In this document: positions 12,064-21,859 of the stretch, in pieces
Layout of the letters: each line of letters starts with the position of its first letter
Position numbering within the stretch: the stretch's first letter is position 1
Origin: Adiantum capillus-veneris
Taxonomy: Eukaryota > Streptophyta > Polypodiopsida > Polypodiales > Pteridaceae
Assembly (NCBI GenBank): GCA_014529385.2
Contig: CM043963.1
Coordinates: 72,133,412-72,197,411, forward strand
Length of the DNA stretch: 64,000 nucleotides
Reading direction: 5' to 3'
Made by a program: the position numbers and the translations under genes
Notes under the pieces: generated by a model
Seen by the model: only the letters and a program-made list of their open reading frames with translations
Databases searched by the model: none
What the model was told of the DNA's origin: nothing

Positions 12064-12345
12064 TGTAAGGATTAAACACATGCCTTCACTCCATCTATTA
12101 GCCATGTGGGAACTAGCCCTAGAACACTCTAGAACATCTCATGAGAGCCTACATAAGAAGGCACCCTCCACAAGCTCTAGACATCACTTGTAGTTTACAA
12201 GCTTTGCTTATGCACTAGTTATTTTGTTCATTTCAATGGTGTAAGTTCTCCTCTTGTATAGGCATTTTATTTCTCTCTCATCTCTCCTCATTTGGTGTCT
12301 ACAACATGAATGCTACATGTGTGTATCCACCCTAAAAACCCAACA
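12064..12345 (+). repeat. 5' LTR of P2
   Basis: 282 bp, TG...CA termini, preceded by TSD copy GCGGG at 12059-12063. Confidence 0.95.
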
Positions 12346-12347
12346 AC

Positions 12348-12360
12348 TGGTATCAGAGCA
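12348..12360 (+). promoter_or_regulatory. Primer binding site of P2 (initiator tRNA-Met)
   Basis: TGGTATCAGAGCA two bases after the LTR end, the standard plant copia PBS. Confidence 0.95.
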
Positions 12361-13345
12361 TTAAAGACCCTCATGGGCTCACTAGCACACACTAGAATTC
12401 ACTTTTAGGTGGTTTTCTCACACACTCTCTCTAAAACGTTTTTGGAAGAGATAAAAGAGGAGAAAGTCAAGCCTCACAAGTAGGCATGCAAGTGGACAAG
12501 TGGCCTTGAAATGTGGAAAGTGCTCTTCGGTTGATTCTTGCTCATTCAACCACCTACTTTCTCTCTCCTCTAGGAGATTTTCCTTCTTCCCACCAAGCTT
12601 TCATGGAAAGCTTCAGCTCTCCATCCGCCCCAAGATTGATCTCAATGCTCCTTACTCTCACTTGCTTCATTCCTTGCAGGACTAGGCTTCTACTAGCTCC
12701 TATCTTCGTCTATCTTATTCTCTACTTCACAAATAAGGTCTCGAAGTTTCCATGGCTATGTTTTCTTCAAAAAAAGTCCATTTAATTGCTCTAATCAGCC
12801 CCATTTCATGCTCCTTTGATGCCTAAAGCTCCGTACATTAATAGTACAAGACTAGCTAACTAGTCACTAGCTACTAGTCACATTTTCATGAGTTTTAAGC
12901 TTCATTAATTCTCTGTTTTCATATCAGAGAATTAAAAGTGGAAAATAGGCCCTTAAATCTAATTTTCATGCTCTATTAAGCACTCTTAAGGCTTGGGCAA
13001 CACTCTACGACACTTGCCGACAAAGACTACATCAATCGGGAGCGTCTACATCACTAGTTCGAGGCCAATTCTACTTCAACAAAGGGGGACATTTCAAATC
13101 AGCAAAAACAGCAAGCAATAGGCTGATTTCTCATCATTCCACACTCTTCAACAAAGGGGGAAAAGGATGCTTCAACTCTACCTTCAAGTGGCAATACATT
13201 GCCACACTTGGTAACCCAAAACAAGCATTTTGTAACTCTATATGCTACATTTTACTTGATTCATTTGTATGCTATTATAACGGGCCAAGACACCATCAAG
13301 AGAGTCTCTTGATAGGACCGCTCTTGCCATTGCATATTCACCTAC
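12361..13345 (+). other. Leader of P2, no gene
   Basis: About 1 kb between PBS and gag. Short frames are not convincing. It holds two copies of CAACAAAGGGGGA (13077 and 13151 areas) and a perfect hairpin ATCAAGAGA-G-TCTCTTGAT at 13295-13313, just before the gag start and B's insertion point. Confidence 0.6.
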
Positions 13346-16012
13346 TGATAGCCGTTTTTTCGGTTCTTTGTAATTGCCACAGTGAGTTACCTCACCCTAC
13401 CAAAATCACCCAAACAATGTGGCTATCCCTACCATTTCACTGTACATAGGCGTGTGTGAGTCACGGGACTTTTCCCATATCTTCTTAAAAAACCCTCAAT
13501 TAGCTAGTCATTGGGCTAGTTGAGCCAAAAAAATAATAAAAAATAAAAAATATAAGTATATTATGGCCCATGCATATGTAAATATTTCTTTGTATATAGG
13601 GCCTAAATAAAAGATTTTTTCATAATTATTTTGGTATTTATTTAAATATTTCTACCTAGGTGTGTGCTATTTATGCTTTGTACATTGCCTCACCATTACC
13701 ACAATTTTTTCTTACCATTTTTCATACTCTTTATTCCATATAGAAATATTTTCATGTAAGCTTCTCTTATATTTGGTGTAACTCCACCCCAACAAAAATC
13801 CAAAAAAACTAGTTTTATTTATGTGTATATTTTTTCACTATTGTGATTTTTCCCTTTCTACATCTATTTTGTTTTTTTTCTAAAAAATTAGAACACCAAA
13901 AATATTTATTTTTTTATGGTAGCCTCATAATGAGAGAGATTTCTTTTGACCCCTTTATATTTTTTTCCACTTATATTATTTATATTTGACATGTACATAT
14001 TTTTTAGACCCCTCAATATTTGATTTTCTTAGTTATACTATTTACTTATATCATAATCTCAACAATATCTTCAATTATAGACCTACCAAATAAGGTCAAG
14101 GGTAGGTGGCATGCATACATGCACTATGGAGGGCTCACTCTTGGAGGTATTCAAAAGAATCATCCAAAGAAGGACCCCACAAGGACCTTGTGCAGTGGAA
14201 AAAAACGGTCGGTTTTGCTGAATTTTTAAAGTTCACTTGCTCTCCAAATTTGAAAAGGTGATACAAACAAAAGTTGTAGCTCGTGGGCTGAACTTTTGCC
14301 TCAAATTTTTTCATATTTTTTTGAGCTACGAGCTGTGAGCTATGATTTTATTAGTGGACCCCAGTTTTCCCATGCTATGCAGCCACACTCTCTCTTCCAC
14401 TTTATCATTTTCCTCTTTCACACACACTTCTCCACTCATCATCCCCACCTCTCTCACCACTCCTCTCTGCACCCTACTCACCTTCTCCTCAACCTTGAAG
14501 AATAAGAGAAACCATGGTGAACTCATACCTCCCACACACAATTCCATTCCAAAATTGACCACCTAGTCTCATTTTTCCTCCTCCAATTTACCCATATCTA
14601 TCAAAAAAACCACGAAATTCAGCCTCTTTTCTTAAAAGACAGCATCATGGTGGTTGATTACTCAGCTTCAATTACCTTGTCTCTCAAGGATGGTCAAGAG
14701 TGGAGAAAAAATGTACCGTCAAAGCTAGTGGACCGTCAACAAGCGTCAAAATTGGCCCTACTCAAGACACTTGGAGCATCAACCTTGTAAGAAATCCACC
14801 TTTTCTTACCTCTTAAGAGTTTTTTTCCTTATTTGTATCCTACATGGATACTCCCATTGTAAATATCCAATTCCATTTGTAAATTAATACTAACTCTACT
14901 AACACTAACCCACTATGAAAAGTCCTATCACCTCCATTTCTCTCCTCTCTCTTTCCCCACCAACTTCTTGATAATTCCAAGCAAAAAAAATTAGATAAAT
15001 TGCTGAAAATCTAACCCAACCATGGTTAGAGGAGTAACCCTAGCCTTCAAAATTGCTATTAAAGGAGGGTGTAGCTAGCACAACAAGGGGGAGAAGAAAG
15101 AGCACTATGCTATATCTTGAGAAGCTAAGCTCAACCTCTTGAGAAGGAGCTCTTGAGTGGAATCTCATTGGCATTAGGCATATGTATGTGTTGTATTAGG
15201 GGTGATTAGCAAGGGAACTCTATGCCATTGTAAGAGAGAGTGATCATTAAATTGAGAGTAGGAAATCTATCATTTCTCCTACTAGTGTAAGCCCAACATT
15301 TGCTGAATCAAGGAGGGTGAATTTGGACTAAGCATGGATACCTTGTCTCCCTCCCAACGTGAAGTCATGGACAATAATGATGTGTAAGTGTCTTGGTGTT
15401 TTATTTAAGTTCTTGATAGCTTGTCTCCGAGCATTGTTATCAATTTAGCCATAAATCCCACATGCTGTAAGAGGGCGACAGGGTGGAGAGGACTCCCCTA
15501 GCCTTAAGACAGTGATTGGGGTGGCTTTTTTCTTGTGATGTGTTGTGGTGTAATTTACTCAAGCTATTTTGAACAAATACTAATCTCACTTTGATTGGTC
15601 ATGACAGATTTGTAAGAAGGTATTAGAGCAACATGCACCCCCTTCCCCCTTCTCTCTCTTTCTTACATATATATATTTATGTTTGCTTGATCATTAACGA
15701 TACACTTCAAAGTAGCCCAAGCACCATCTCTCTCTCTCTCTCTCTCTCTCGTGTTTTAGTGTGTGAGAGTGTTCCATTGGTGTTAGGGTTAGTGTAAATT
15801 CCTTGCTTGTTTGAGGGTTGCTCTAACGATTCTCCTCTTTTGCGTCCTAGTTCGCTCTTAAACTAGGTTGTGCCCCTTGTGTAGTTCGGATTTGGCTGGG
15901 GGTTTGTTGTTTTGGTTTGTGTTGTGTTGTGCCCCAGCCCCATTGAGCAGCACGGGAGCCTTGAAGGGTGTCTAGAGGTTGCTCTTCTTGTTGCCCGCCC
16001 CGGACCGCCTCA
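13346..16012 (+). repeat. 5' LTR of B
   Basis: 2667 bp. Near-identical to 21860-24564 and, inverted, to 59106-61483. Contains a short (CT)n tract (about 15728-15752). The likely TATA box, TATAAAAGG in the other two copies, reads TATTAAAGG here (about 15057-15065). ORFs of 69-78 codons around 14020-14566 recur in all copies only because the LTRs are copies. Confidence 0.95.
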
Positions 16013-16015
16013 AAT

Positions 16016-16032
16016 TGGTGCCCCCACGGAGG
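16016..16032 (+). promoter_or_regulatory. Primer binding site of B (tRNA not identified)
   Basis: TGGTGCCCCCACGGAGG begins three bases after the LTR end. It starts with the required TGG but is neither the usual Met nor Asp type. I could not assign the tRNA. Confidence 0.6.
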
Positions 16033-16088
16033 ACAGGCTTGTGTATGTTTTGTGAAGGCTCAACCTTTAGCATAATCAAGTAGCTTGC

Positions 16089-16301
16089 ATGAATCACGAG
16101 AATTTGTATGATCCCTTCATTCCCATTGCAAGGGAAAAGGTACACATAATTGTTAGTACTAAGTTGCAATTTCAGCGAGTAATTCGTAGAATTTTAGGTC
16201 CTCTTAGGTTGGTAGAGATAAACGCATCAGTAAATCCTTTTATTTTGCCTCTCATTAGGTATGACCTTAGTTTGGACGTCTATATTTTTGTTTTGTTTTA
16301 A
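16089..16301 (+). CDS. B leader ORF 1 (70 aa), paralogue of leader ORF 2
   Basis: Small intact ORF between PBS and gag, in the same frame as the next ORF and as gag, separated by stops. From residue 17 on it aligns without gaps to leader ORF 2: roughly 26 of 54 positions are identical, including EI-AS-NP-ILPLI-Y and DV-IF-L. No family is recognised; the sequence alternates hydrophobic and polar residues and looks like a small beta-rich domain. It may be translated on its own or with gag by readthrough. The preserved protein similarity with diverged DNA suggests selection in the past. Function unknown. Confidence 0.5.
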   Translation: MNHENLYDPFIPIAREKVHIIVSTKLQFQRVIRRILGPLRLVEINASVNPFILPLIRYDLSLDVYIFVLF

Positions 16302-16322
16302 GAATTAGGTCATGCATAGACC

Positions 16323-16541
16323 ATGGATAATGGCCCAGGAATACAGGTTTTTCCCTTTCATTTCACTCCACACATTAGAGTAAACATTGCAATTAGTAGA
16401 AAAATCCATTTTCAACAACGTATGGTATTCATGTTTGGTGCCCAAAGAGCAGCAGAAATTCTCGCGTCACCAAACCCTGTCATTCTACCTCTTATTGATT
16501 ATCATAGGTCATTTGATGTGAATATTTTTATTTTGTTGTAG
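16323..16541 (+). CDS. B leader ORF 2 (72 aa), paralogue of leader ORF 1
   Basis: Starts 21 bases after leader ORF 1 stops and ends with TAG directly before the gag frame, all three in one frame. It begins MDNGPGIQVFPFHF and ends DYHRSFDVNIFILL. The shared core with ORF 1 is KxxFQ...GxxRxxEIxASxNPxILPLIxY. No zinc-binding, membrane or signal features are visible. It could be an amino-terminal Gag extension duplicated in tandem and cut by stops, or a separate accessory protein. Confidence 0.5.
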   Translation: MDNGPGIQVFPFHFTPHIRVNIAISRKIHFQQRMVFMFGAQRAAEILASPNPVILPLIDYHRSFDVNIFILL

Positions 16542-16547
16542 AATAGA

Positions 16548-18254
16548 TTGCAATTTAGAAAATATTATTGTGTAAATCTTTTAAAGAAAGAAAAAACAAA
16601 AACGCGTCACTTTGAAATCAATTCAATGGAGAGCCAACGCCAAATGTCTGGGTATCCTCTTTTCTTTGGAGAGCCTGGAGAGGATGCAGAATTATTTTTA
16701 GCAAATTTCAAGATGTCTTGCCGTATCAAGAGGATAGTAACCGATCAAGAACGTGTAGAAATGTTTGAGGTGGTCCTTAGGAAAGATGCTAGTACTTGGT
16801 TTGACTCTTTGCCTGAGGAAGTTAAGGGGAATTACACCGAAGTTTTGAATCGTTTTAAGAGATACTTCTTTGATCCCCAAAACACTCAAAAACTATGGCA
16901 AGACATTGTTTCTCATAAGCAAAAAGACTTAGATGACTACTACTTATACAAGCAAGAGTTTCTACGTCTTTGGGCTCTATGGATACGAAATGTTGCTAAC
17001 CCTGGTGATGGTGCAGAATTTTTAAAGAAGGAGAGGTTCATAGCCGGACTCTTTCCTGACCTTAAGGTAAAAGTTGAGGCGGGTGCACCTGCTACTTTTG
17101 ATGCAGCTGAAACTAGGGCTGCTGAGAAATATAGGAAACTCAAGTGCTTAAGGGGAGAGGTTCCAATAGAAGGTCTTAGACCCAAAGGTAAGTCACAAGC
17201 ATCAACATCGAGGGAGCTTCCTGAGGTAACGGCTGAAGTGATTGAGAAGTTAAATGAATCTTTAAGCAGCCTGTCAATTCACCTTGCACAAGCTGTAGGT
17301 CCAAAGGGACAAGCAAAGAAGTCAGAAGAGAGAGAGCCACGAACTAGGAGAGTCTTGCAATGTTGGAATTGCGGAGAGTCTGGACATGGGATGTATAATT
17401 GTCCTTGGCCCCGTGGAGAGCCAGGGAGACCTAACTTGAATTACCCAGTCATGAATGCAGGAGAAGGATCTGGTCAACAACCAAGGATTCTACAAAGGCC
17501 AAATGGACCAAGACCACCTCCACAAGGGGTAGAAGGAGTTCCACCTTTGCCAGATCCAAATGTGCATGTGGTAGAGGTGACAAATTCAAATGAGGTTGAC
17601 ATGGAAGCCAATGGCATTAAGCGTGGCCGAGGAAAAGGTAAAGAGAAAGAGGGTGTCACATCACAGAGTGACCATGGACAAGGCAAGAAGGCAAAGGAGA
17701 CCAAGGAAGCTAAGAGGACTCAACGTCGTATCAATCTCAAAGACTTCCCTCTTGGACATGGTATGGCTCCATACAACCTGTTGGAAGACATGCGAGGTAA
17801 GGGTCCTGATATCTCATGGCCTCAATTTCTTGCATTATGCCCACAAGTTAGGAGGGATTTAACAAAGGCAGTTAGCACTAGGAGAAAGGTAAAAGAGAGT
17901 TTTCCTGTTGTAAAAATTGCACATGCTGAAATGAACGAGGATATTACACCTCTGCTAGATTGTTACATAAAAGGAAGATTGGTTAGGAAAGGTCTAGTGG
18001 ATGGGGGTGCACAAATTTGCATCATGACAGAAGGGCTCATGCAAAGACTAGGCATGCACATCCATGAGACACCTAAAATCAAAGTGAAAATGGCAAACAA
18101 TAGCAAGGCTAGGTGCGTAGGCATTTGTAAAAATGTCTTTGTAGAGGCCTTTGGCATTAAGAAAGCGGTGGATTTTTATGTTATGTCGACCAAGGGAAGT
18201 GGTTATCCATTTATCCTAGGAAGACCATGGCTAATGAAAATGCGAGCTTTGTAG
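16548..18254 (+). CDS. B: Gag-protease polyprotein, end truncated by a stop
   Basis: 568-codon open frame; the first good Met by context is at 16626 (MESQRQMSGYPLFFGEPGED). The Gag core (FLANFKMSCRIK, ASTWFDSLP, FKRYFFDPQNTQKLW, ERFIAGLFPDL) would assemble the particle. A CCHC zinc knuckle CWNCGESGHGMYNC at about 17359-17400 binds RNA. A basic linker and FPLGHGMAPYNLLEDM lead to the retropepsin: GLVDGGAQICIM (D-G-G in place of D-[ST]-G) and YPFILGRPWL. The frame ends at TAG 18252-18254, where related elements continue with Gln-Asp-Trp, so it is probably CAG to TAG. This is the best-preserved gene of element B. Confidence 0.85.
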   Translation: MQFRKYYCVNLLKKEKTKTRHFEINSMESQRQMSGYPLFFGEPGEDAELFLANFKMSCRIKRIVTDQERVEMFEVVLRKDASTWFDSLPEEVKGNYTEVLNRFKRYFFDPQNTQKLWQDIVSHKQKDLDDYYLYKQEFLRLWALWIRNVANPGDGAEFLKKERFIAGLFPDLKVKVEAGAPATFDAAETRAAEKYRKLKCLRGEVPIEGLRPKGKSQASTSRELPEVTAEVIEKLNESLSSLSIHLAQAVGPKGQAKKSEEREPRTRRVLQCWNCGESGHGMYNCPWPRGEPGRPNLNYPVMNAGEGSGQQPRILQRPNGPRPPPQGVEGVPPLPDPNVHVVEVTNSNEVDMEANGIKRGRGKGKEKEGVTSQSDHGQGKKAKETKEAKRTQRRINLKDFPLGHGMAPYNLLEDMRGKGPDISWPQFLALCPQVRRDLTKAVSTRRKVKESFPVVKIAHAEMNEDITPLLDCYIKGRLVRKGLVDGGAQICIMTEGLMQRLGMHIHETPKIKVKMANNSKARCVGICKNVFVEAFGIKKAVDFYVMSTKGSGYPFILGRPWLMKMRAL

Positions 18255-19906
18255 GATTGGGAGAGTGGGAAATTAATTTGCAGGAATGACAATCATAAGA
18301 AGGTTGTCTTTGACATGAAGGAGCAACGCCAAGAGGAGCTCCATGAAGAATCATCTTGAAGTGAGACGGAAGAAGATTGGACTGAAAACACTTCAGAAGA
18401 AGAAAGTAGCGGCAGCATTACTGAAGAGGAGTCCTCCATTGAAGTCATGGGGGTAAGGTTTAAGCCAAACAACCAGGAGACATCTTCTCGAGGTTTGGAA
18501 GAGGTAGGTTCCCAAGAGAACCAAAAGGTGGAAGATGAAGGAATGTTAGAAGGTATGTTGTCTACAACACTTACAAAGGATGAAAGAGAGGAGTTCAAAT
18601 GTGTGCTAAGGAAATTTCCGAGGCTTTTTGCTAAAGACTACACCGATGTGCGTGGAGTAGATGTTGTTCAACACAAGATTGAGTTGAAGCCAGAGGCCAC
18701 ACCTAAGGCTCAAAAGCTACGAAGGCTAGGAGTCATTAAGGAGCACGCTCTACTCAAGGAGGTGAGAAAGCTTCTAGCAGCAGGTTTCATTTATCCAGTG
18801 GAGAATTCAGAGTGGGTCTCTCCCGTTGTTGTCACTCCTAAGGAAAACGGCAAGTGGAGGGTGTGTGTGGATTATCGTCCACTTAATGAGGCAACAAAAA
18901 GAGATCACTTTCCCCTCCCATTTCAGGATGAGATACTAAATGAGGTAGCTGGTCATGAGAAATACACTGTGTGTGATGGCTACTCAGGCTACTTTCAAAT
19001 AGGTATTGCATTGGAAGATCAATTGAAAACAACCTTTATCACTCCTTGGGGTTGTTATGCTTTTAGAGTCATGCCATTTGGCCTGACAAATGCTCCTGCA
19101 ACTTTCCAACGCTTCATGAACATGGTGTTTCAAGCATTCTTTGGAAAGTCCATTAGGGTTTTTATTGATGATTTTTGCATTTATAGCTCAAAATCATTGC
19201 ATCTACAAAGGGTAGAAGAAGGTTTAAAGAAGCTCTATGACATGGGAGGTCAACTCAACCCCGACAAGTGTCACATAGCTGAGGATGAAGTGATCTTGCT
19301 TGGTCACAAGGTTTCCTATAAAGGCATTGAGGTGGATCCTTCAAAGGCAAAGGCTCTTATTGAGCTCCCCTCACCCAAGAATCTCAAAGAGGTCATATCA
19401 TTCATTCAAAAAGTGAAGTATATGTCACGCTTTATTCACTTAGCTTCGGAGTTGCTTCATCCTTTGCAAAAGTTGACACAACAAGTAGAATTTGCATGGT
19501 CTGATGAGCTTGAAGAGTATTTTTGTAACATTAAAGTCAATTTGTCAGAGCTACCAACACTCATGCCTCCTTGTTGGGAGTACACATTCTTTGTTAGCTC
19601 TAGTGTTGGAAGGGAAACAATTGGTGCTGTGTTGCTACAACAAGATCCCCCAGTACAAGGATGCGACCCATCTACTTTGCTAGTAGGGTCATGAATGCTT
19701 TGGAGAGAGACTACACAGAAGCAGAACTCATGATGCTTTCTCTCATGTTTGCGGTGAGAAAGTTTAGATCCTACCTGCTACCAAAACCTTTTGTAATTCT
19801 CACTGCAGAGAATTTGTTCCCTTGGGTGTCATCTCAAATGAATCTTAGTACTAGGATCTCAAAGTGGATTATGGAGTTGCAAGAGTTTCAATACTCTTCA
19901 AGGTAG
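18255..19906 (+). pseudogene. B: reverse transcriptase and first RNase H (frameshifted)
   Basis: After an acidic linker with a TGA near 18360, the RT frame (18447-19694) shows the expected order: LLKEVRKLLAAGFI, SEWVSPVVVTPKENGKWRVCVD, PLPFQDEI, FRVMPFGLTNAPATFQRFMN and the catalytic FIDDFCIYSS (usually Y-[IV]-D-D). Near 19640 the frame shifts into PIYFASRVMNALERDYTEAE, the gypsy RNase H, which runs to 19906. It would copy RNA into DNA in the particle; as it stands a full-length product is not possible. Confidence 0.85.
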
Positions 19907-20403
19907 AAGATAGTGTGCGTGCACAATTGGCAGGGATTCTCACTTATAGGGTGCATGAAAAGGAGATTAAGGTGCCTGAAGTAAAGACCCTACCATTACC
20001 ACCACCAAAAAGTATTCCTAATGCTTTTACCTTGTTCTTTGATGGAGCTTTTCGTCGAGCCACAGGAAAAGCAGGGGGAGGGCTAGTGTTGCTCAACCCA
20101 AGTGGAGAGGTGGTCATGAAAGAGAAGTTCAATCTACCAAGTTCAGCTAGCAACAATGAAGCAGAATACGACACACTAATTCATGGTTTGAAGATGTGCA
20201 TTGGCCAAGGGATACAACGCCTCATGGTAAAGGGAGATGCACTTCTCATTGTTAAACAGATTTTAGGCATTTGGGCATGCAAGAATGAAAGCTTACGGAC
20301 AAAAGTTCATGCCATTCGTAGATTGTTTAATCAATTTGAAGAAGTGCAACTATATCATATTCCTAGGAAACAGAATGAAGGTGCTGATTTACTTGCACAG
20401 TAA
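19864..20403 (+). pseudogene. B: second (archaeal-type) RNase H domain
   Basis: A further frame encodes LFFDGAFRRATGKAGGGLVL, SNNEAEYDTLIHGL and VKGDALLIVKQI, the D-E-D pattern of the additional RNase H that marks plant Tat-type elements. Being distinct from the gypsy RNase H just upstream, it makes this a dual-RNase H element. It ends LLAQ-TAA; the next codons continue the same protein, so TAA is likely a mutated CAA. Confidence 0.8.
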
Positions 20404-20427
20404 GTAGTTACATGTGTTGAGAAAGAA

Positions 20428-21724
20428 GTGCAGGTCATCATGGTGGCAGCAACTGTCAAGCAACCGAGATATCAGGGATTGGAGTCATTGACTCCCATTA
20501 TTAGCTACATTTTGGAGGGCGAGTTTCCACAAGACTTCACAAAGGCTCAGAAGAGGAGACTCATGAAGAAGGCAAGCGCATATCTCTTCCTAGAAGGCTC
20601 CCTCTATCAAAGAGGGAAGGATAAAGTGTGCAGAAGAGTACCAACTATCGCGGGGTCATTTTTCCCAAGAATTAACTGTGAAGAAGATTTTGCTTGCGGG
20701 GTATGTTTGGCCAATTGTGCATGTGGATGTCCAACATTGGTGTAAAAGTTGTCACAATTGTCAGGTAAATGGGAATAGAAGATTGATTTATGGTCCAAGG
20801 AAAATCGTGCTTGCAAATGGACCCTTTGAAAAGTGGGGCATTGATGCTATGGGTCCTCTGCCTAGGACAAAAAATGGTAAACTCTACATTCTAGTGGCTG
20901 TAGACTATATGACTAGGTGGGTGGAAGCACAAAGTGTGGCAAAGGTAAATGAGAGGACAGTGAGCAAATTCGTCTACACTCACATTTGTTGTAGATTTGG
21001 CACACCTTTGGAGATTGTTTCTGATAATGGTCCAGGGTTTAGAAAAGGATTGCTCACAGAAGTCTGTGAAGAACTTCGCATTCTACATCGTCATAGTACA
21101 CCCTACTATCCCCAATCAAATGGTTTGGTAGAAAAAGCTAATGGTGTCATTGCAGGCATCATTAGAAAGATGGTGAAAAACAAGACAAAGTTGTGGGATG
21201 ACTTCTTGGATGGTGCCTTGTGGGCGTATCGAACCACATATAGGGAAGCCACGGAGTTCACACCATTTCACTTGGTCTATGGTCAAGAGGCTTTACAGCC
21301 AATTGAGCTAAACATTCCAACAATGCGACTTCATGGCAAATCAGCACAAGATGATCAAGAAGCATGGATGGATCGACTTCTTACCTTAGCTGAGCTTGAG
21401 TGGAAAAGAGAAGCAGCATACGAGTTCTATAAGAGGAAAGCCACACAGACAAAGGAGAAGCTTGACAACAAACTGAAGGACAAAGGCATCAATGAAGGAG
21501 ATCTTGTGCTAAGGTATGACAATCGACTCGATAATCGTTTTGATGCCAAATTTGAAACAAGATGGCAAGGGCCATACATAGTCAAGAAGGCTTTCAATTC
21601 AAGTTACTATCAGCTTATGGACTTGAATGGTAAAGAGCACTCCAGGAAAGTAAACGGGTATCGCTTGAAGCCCTACCAAAGATCTGTCAAAAGGCCACTG
21701 TCTCATGTAAGTATTGTTACATGA
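20428..21724 (+). pseudogene. B: integrase (one frameshift in the zinc domain)
   Basis: The frame changes near 20645, within the H2C2 zinc-binding domain (GHF, then WCKSCHNCQ). The catalytic core keeps all three acidic positions: WGIDAMGPLP, VSDNGPGF and SNGLVEKANG. The C-terminal part has WAYRTTYREATEFTPFHLVYG, GDLVLRYD and RWQGPYIVKKAFNSSYYQL, usual for Ty3 integrases. It would insert the cDNA into chromosomes. The core-plus-C-terminal frame is open for 348 codons. Confidence 0.85.
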
Positions 21725-21845
21725 AGCATGAGTGTAACTCTAGCCAAAATTCTGAGGGGCCAAACAATAAAAATCTCGTCAAGGACTCTGAAGCACTCTC
21801 TTTGGAAAAGATGCTCTATGATGGTACATGAATATACCATCATCC

Positions 21846-21855
21846 AAGGAGAGGG
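21846..21855 (+). promoter_or_regulatory. Polypurine tract of B
   Basis: AAGGAGAGGG followed by CTAA and the 3' LTR start TGATAG at 21860. Confidence 0.85.
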
Positions 21856-21859
21856 CTAA

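Noticed and set aside
12500-12785. ORFs in P2's leader
   Set aside because: Short, overlapping in two frames, and located between PBS and gag without recognisable protein features.
14020-14566. 69-78-codon ORFs present in three places (also near 22533-23079 and 60269-60815)
   Set aside because: Their recurrence reflects copies of B's LTR. Frames overlap on both strands and show no family features.
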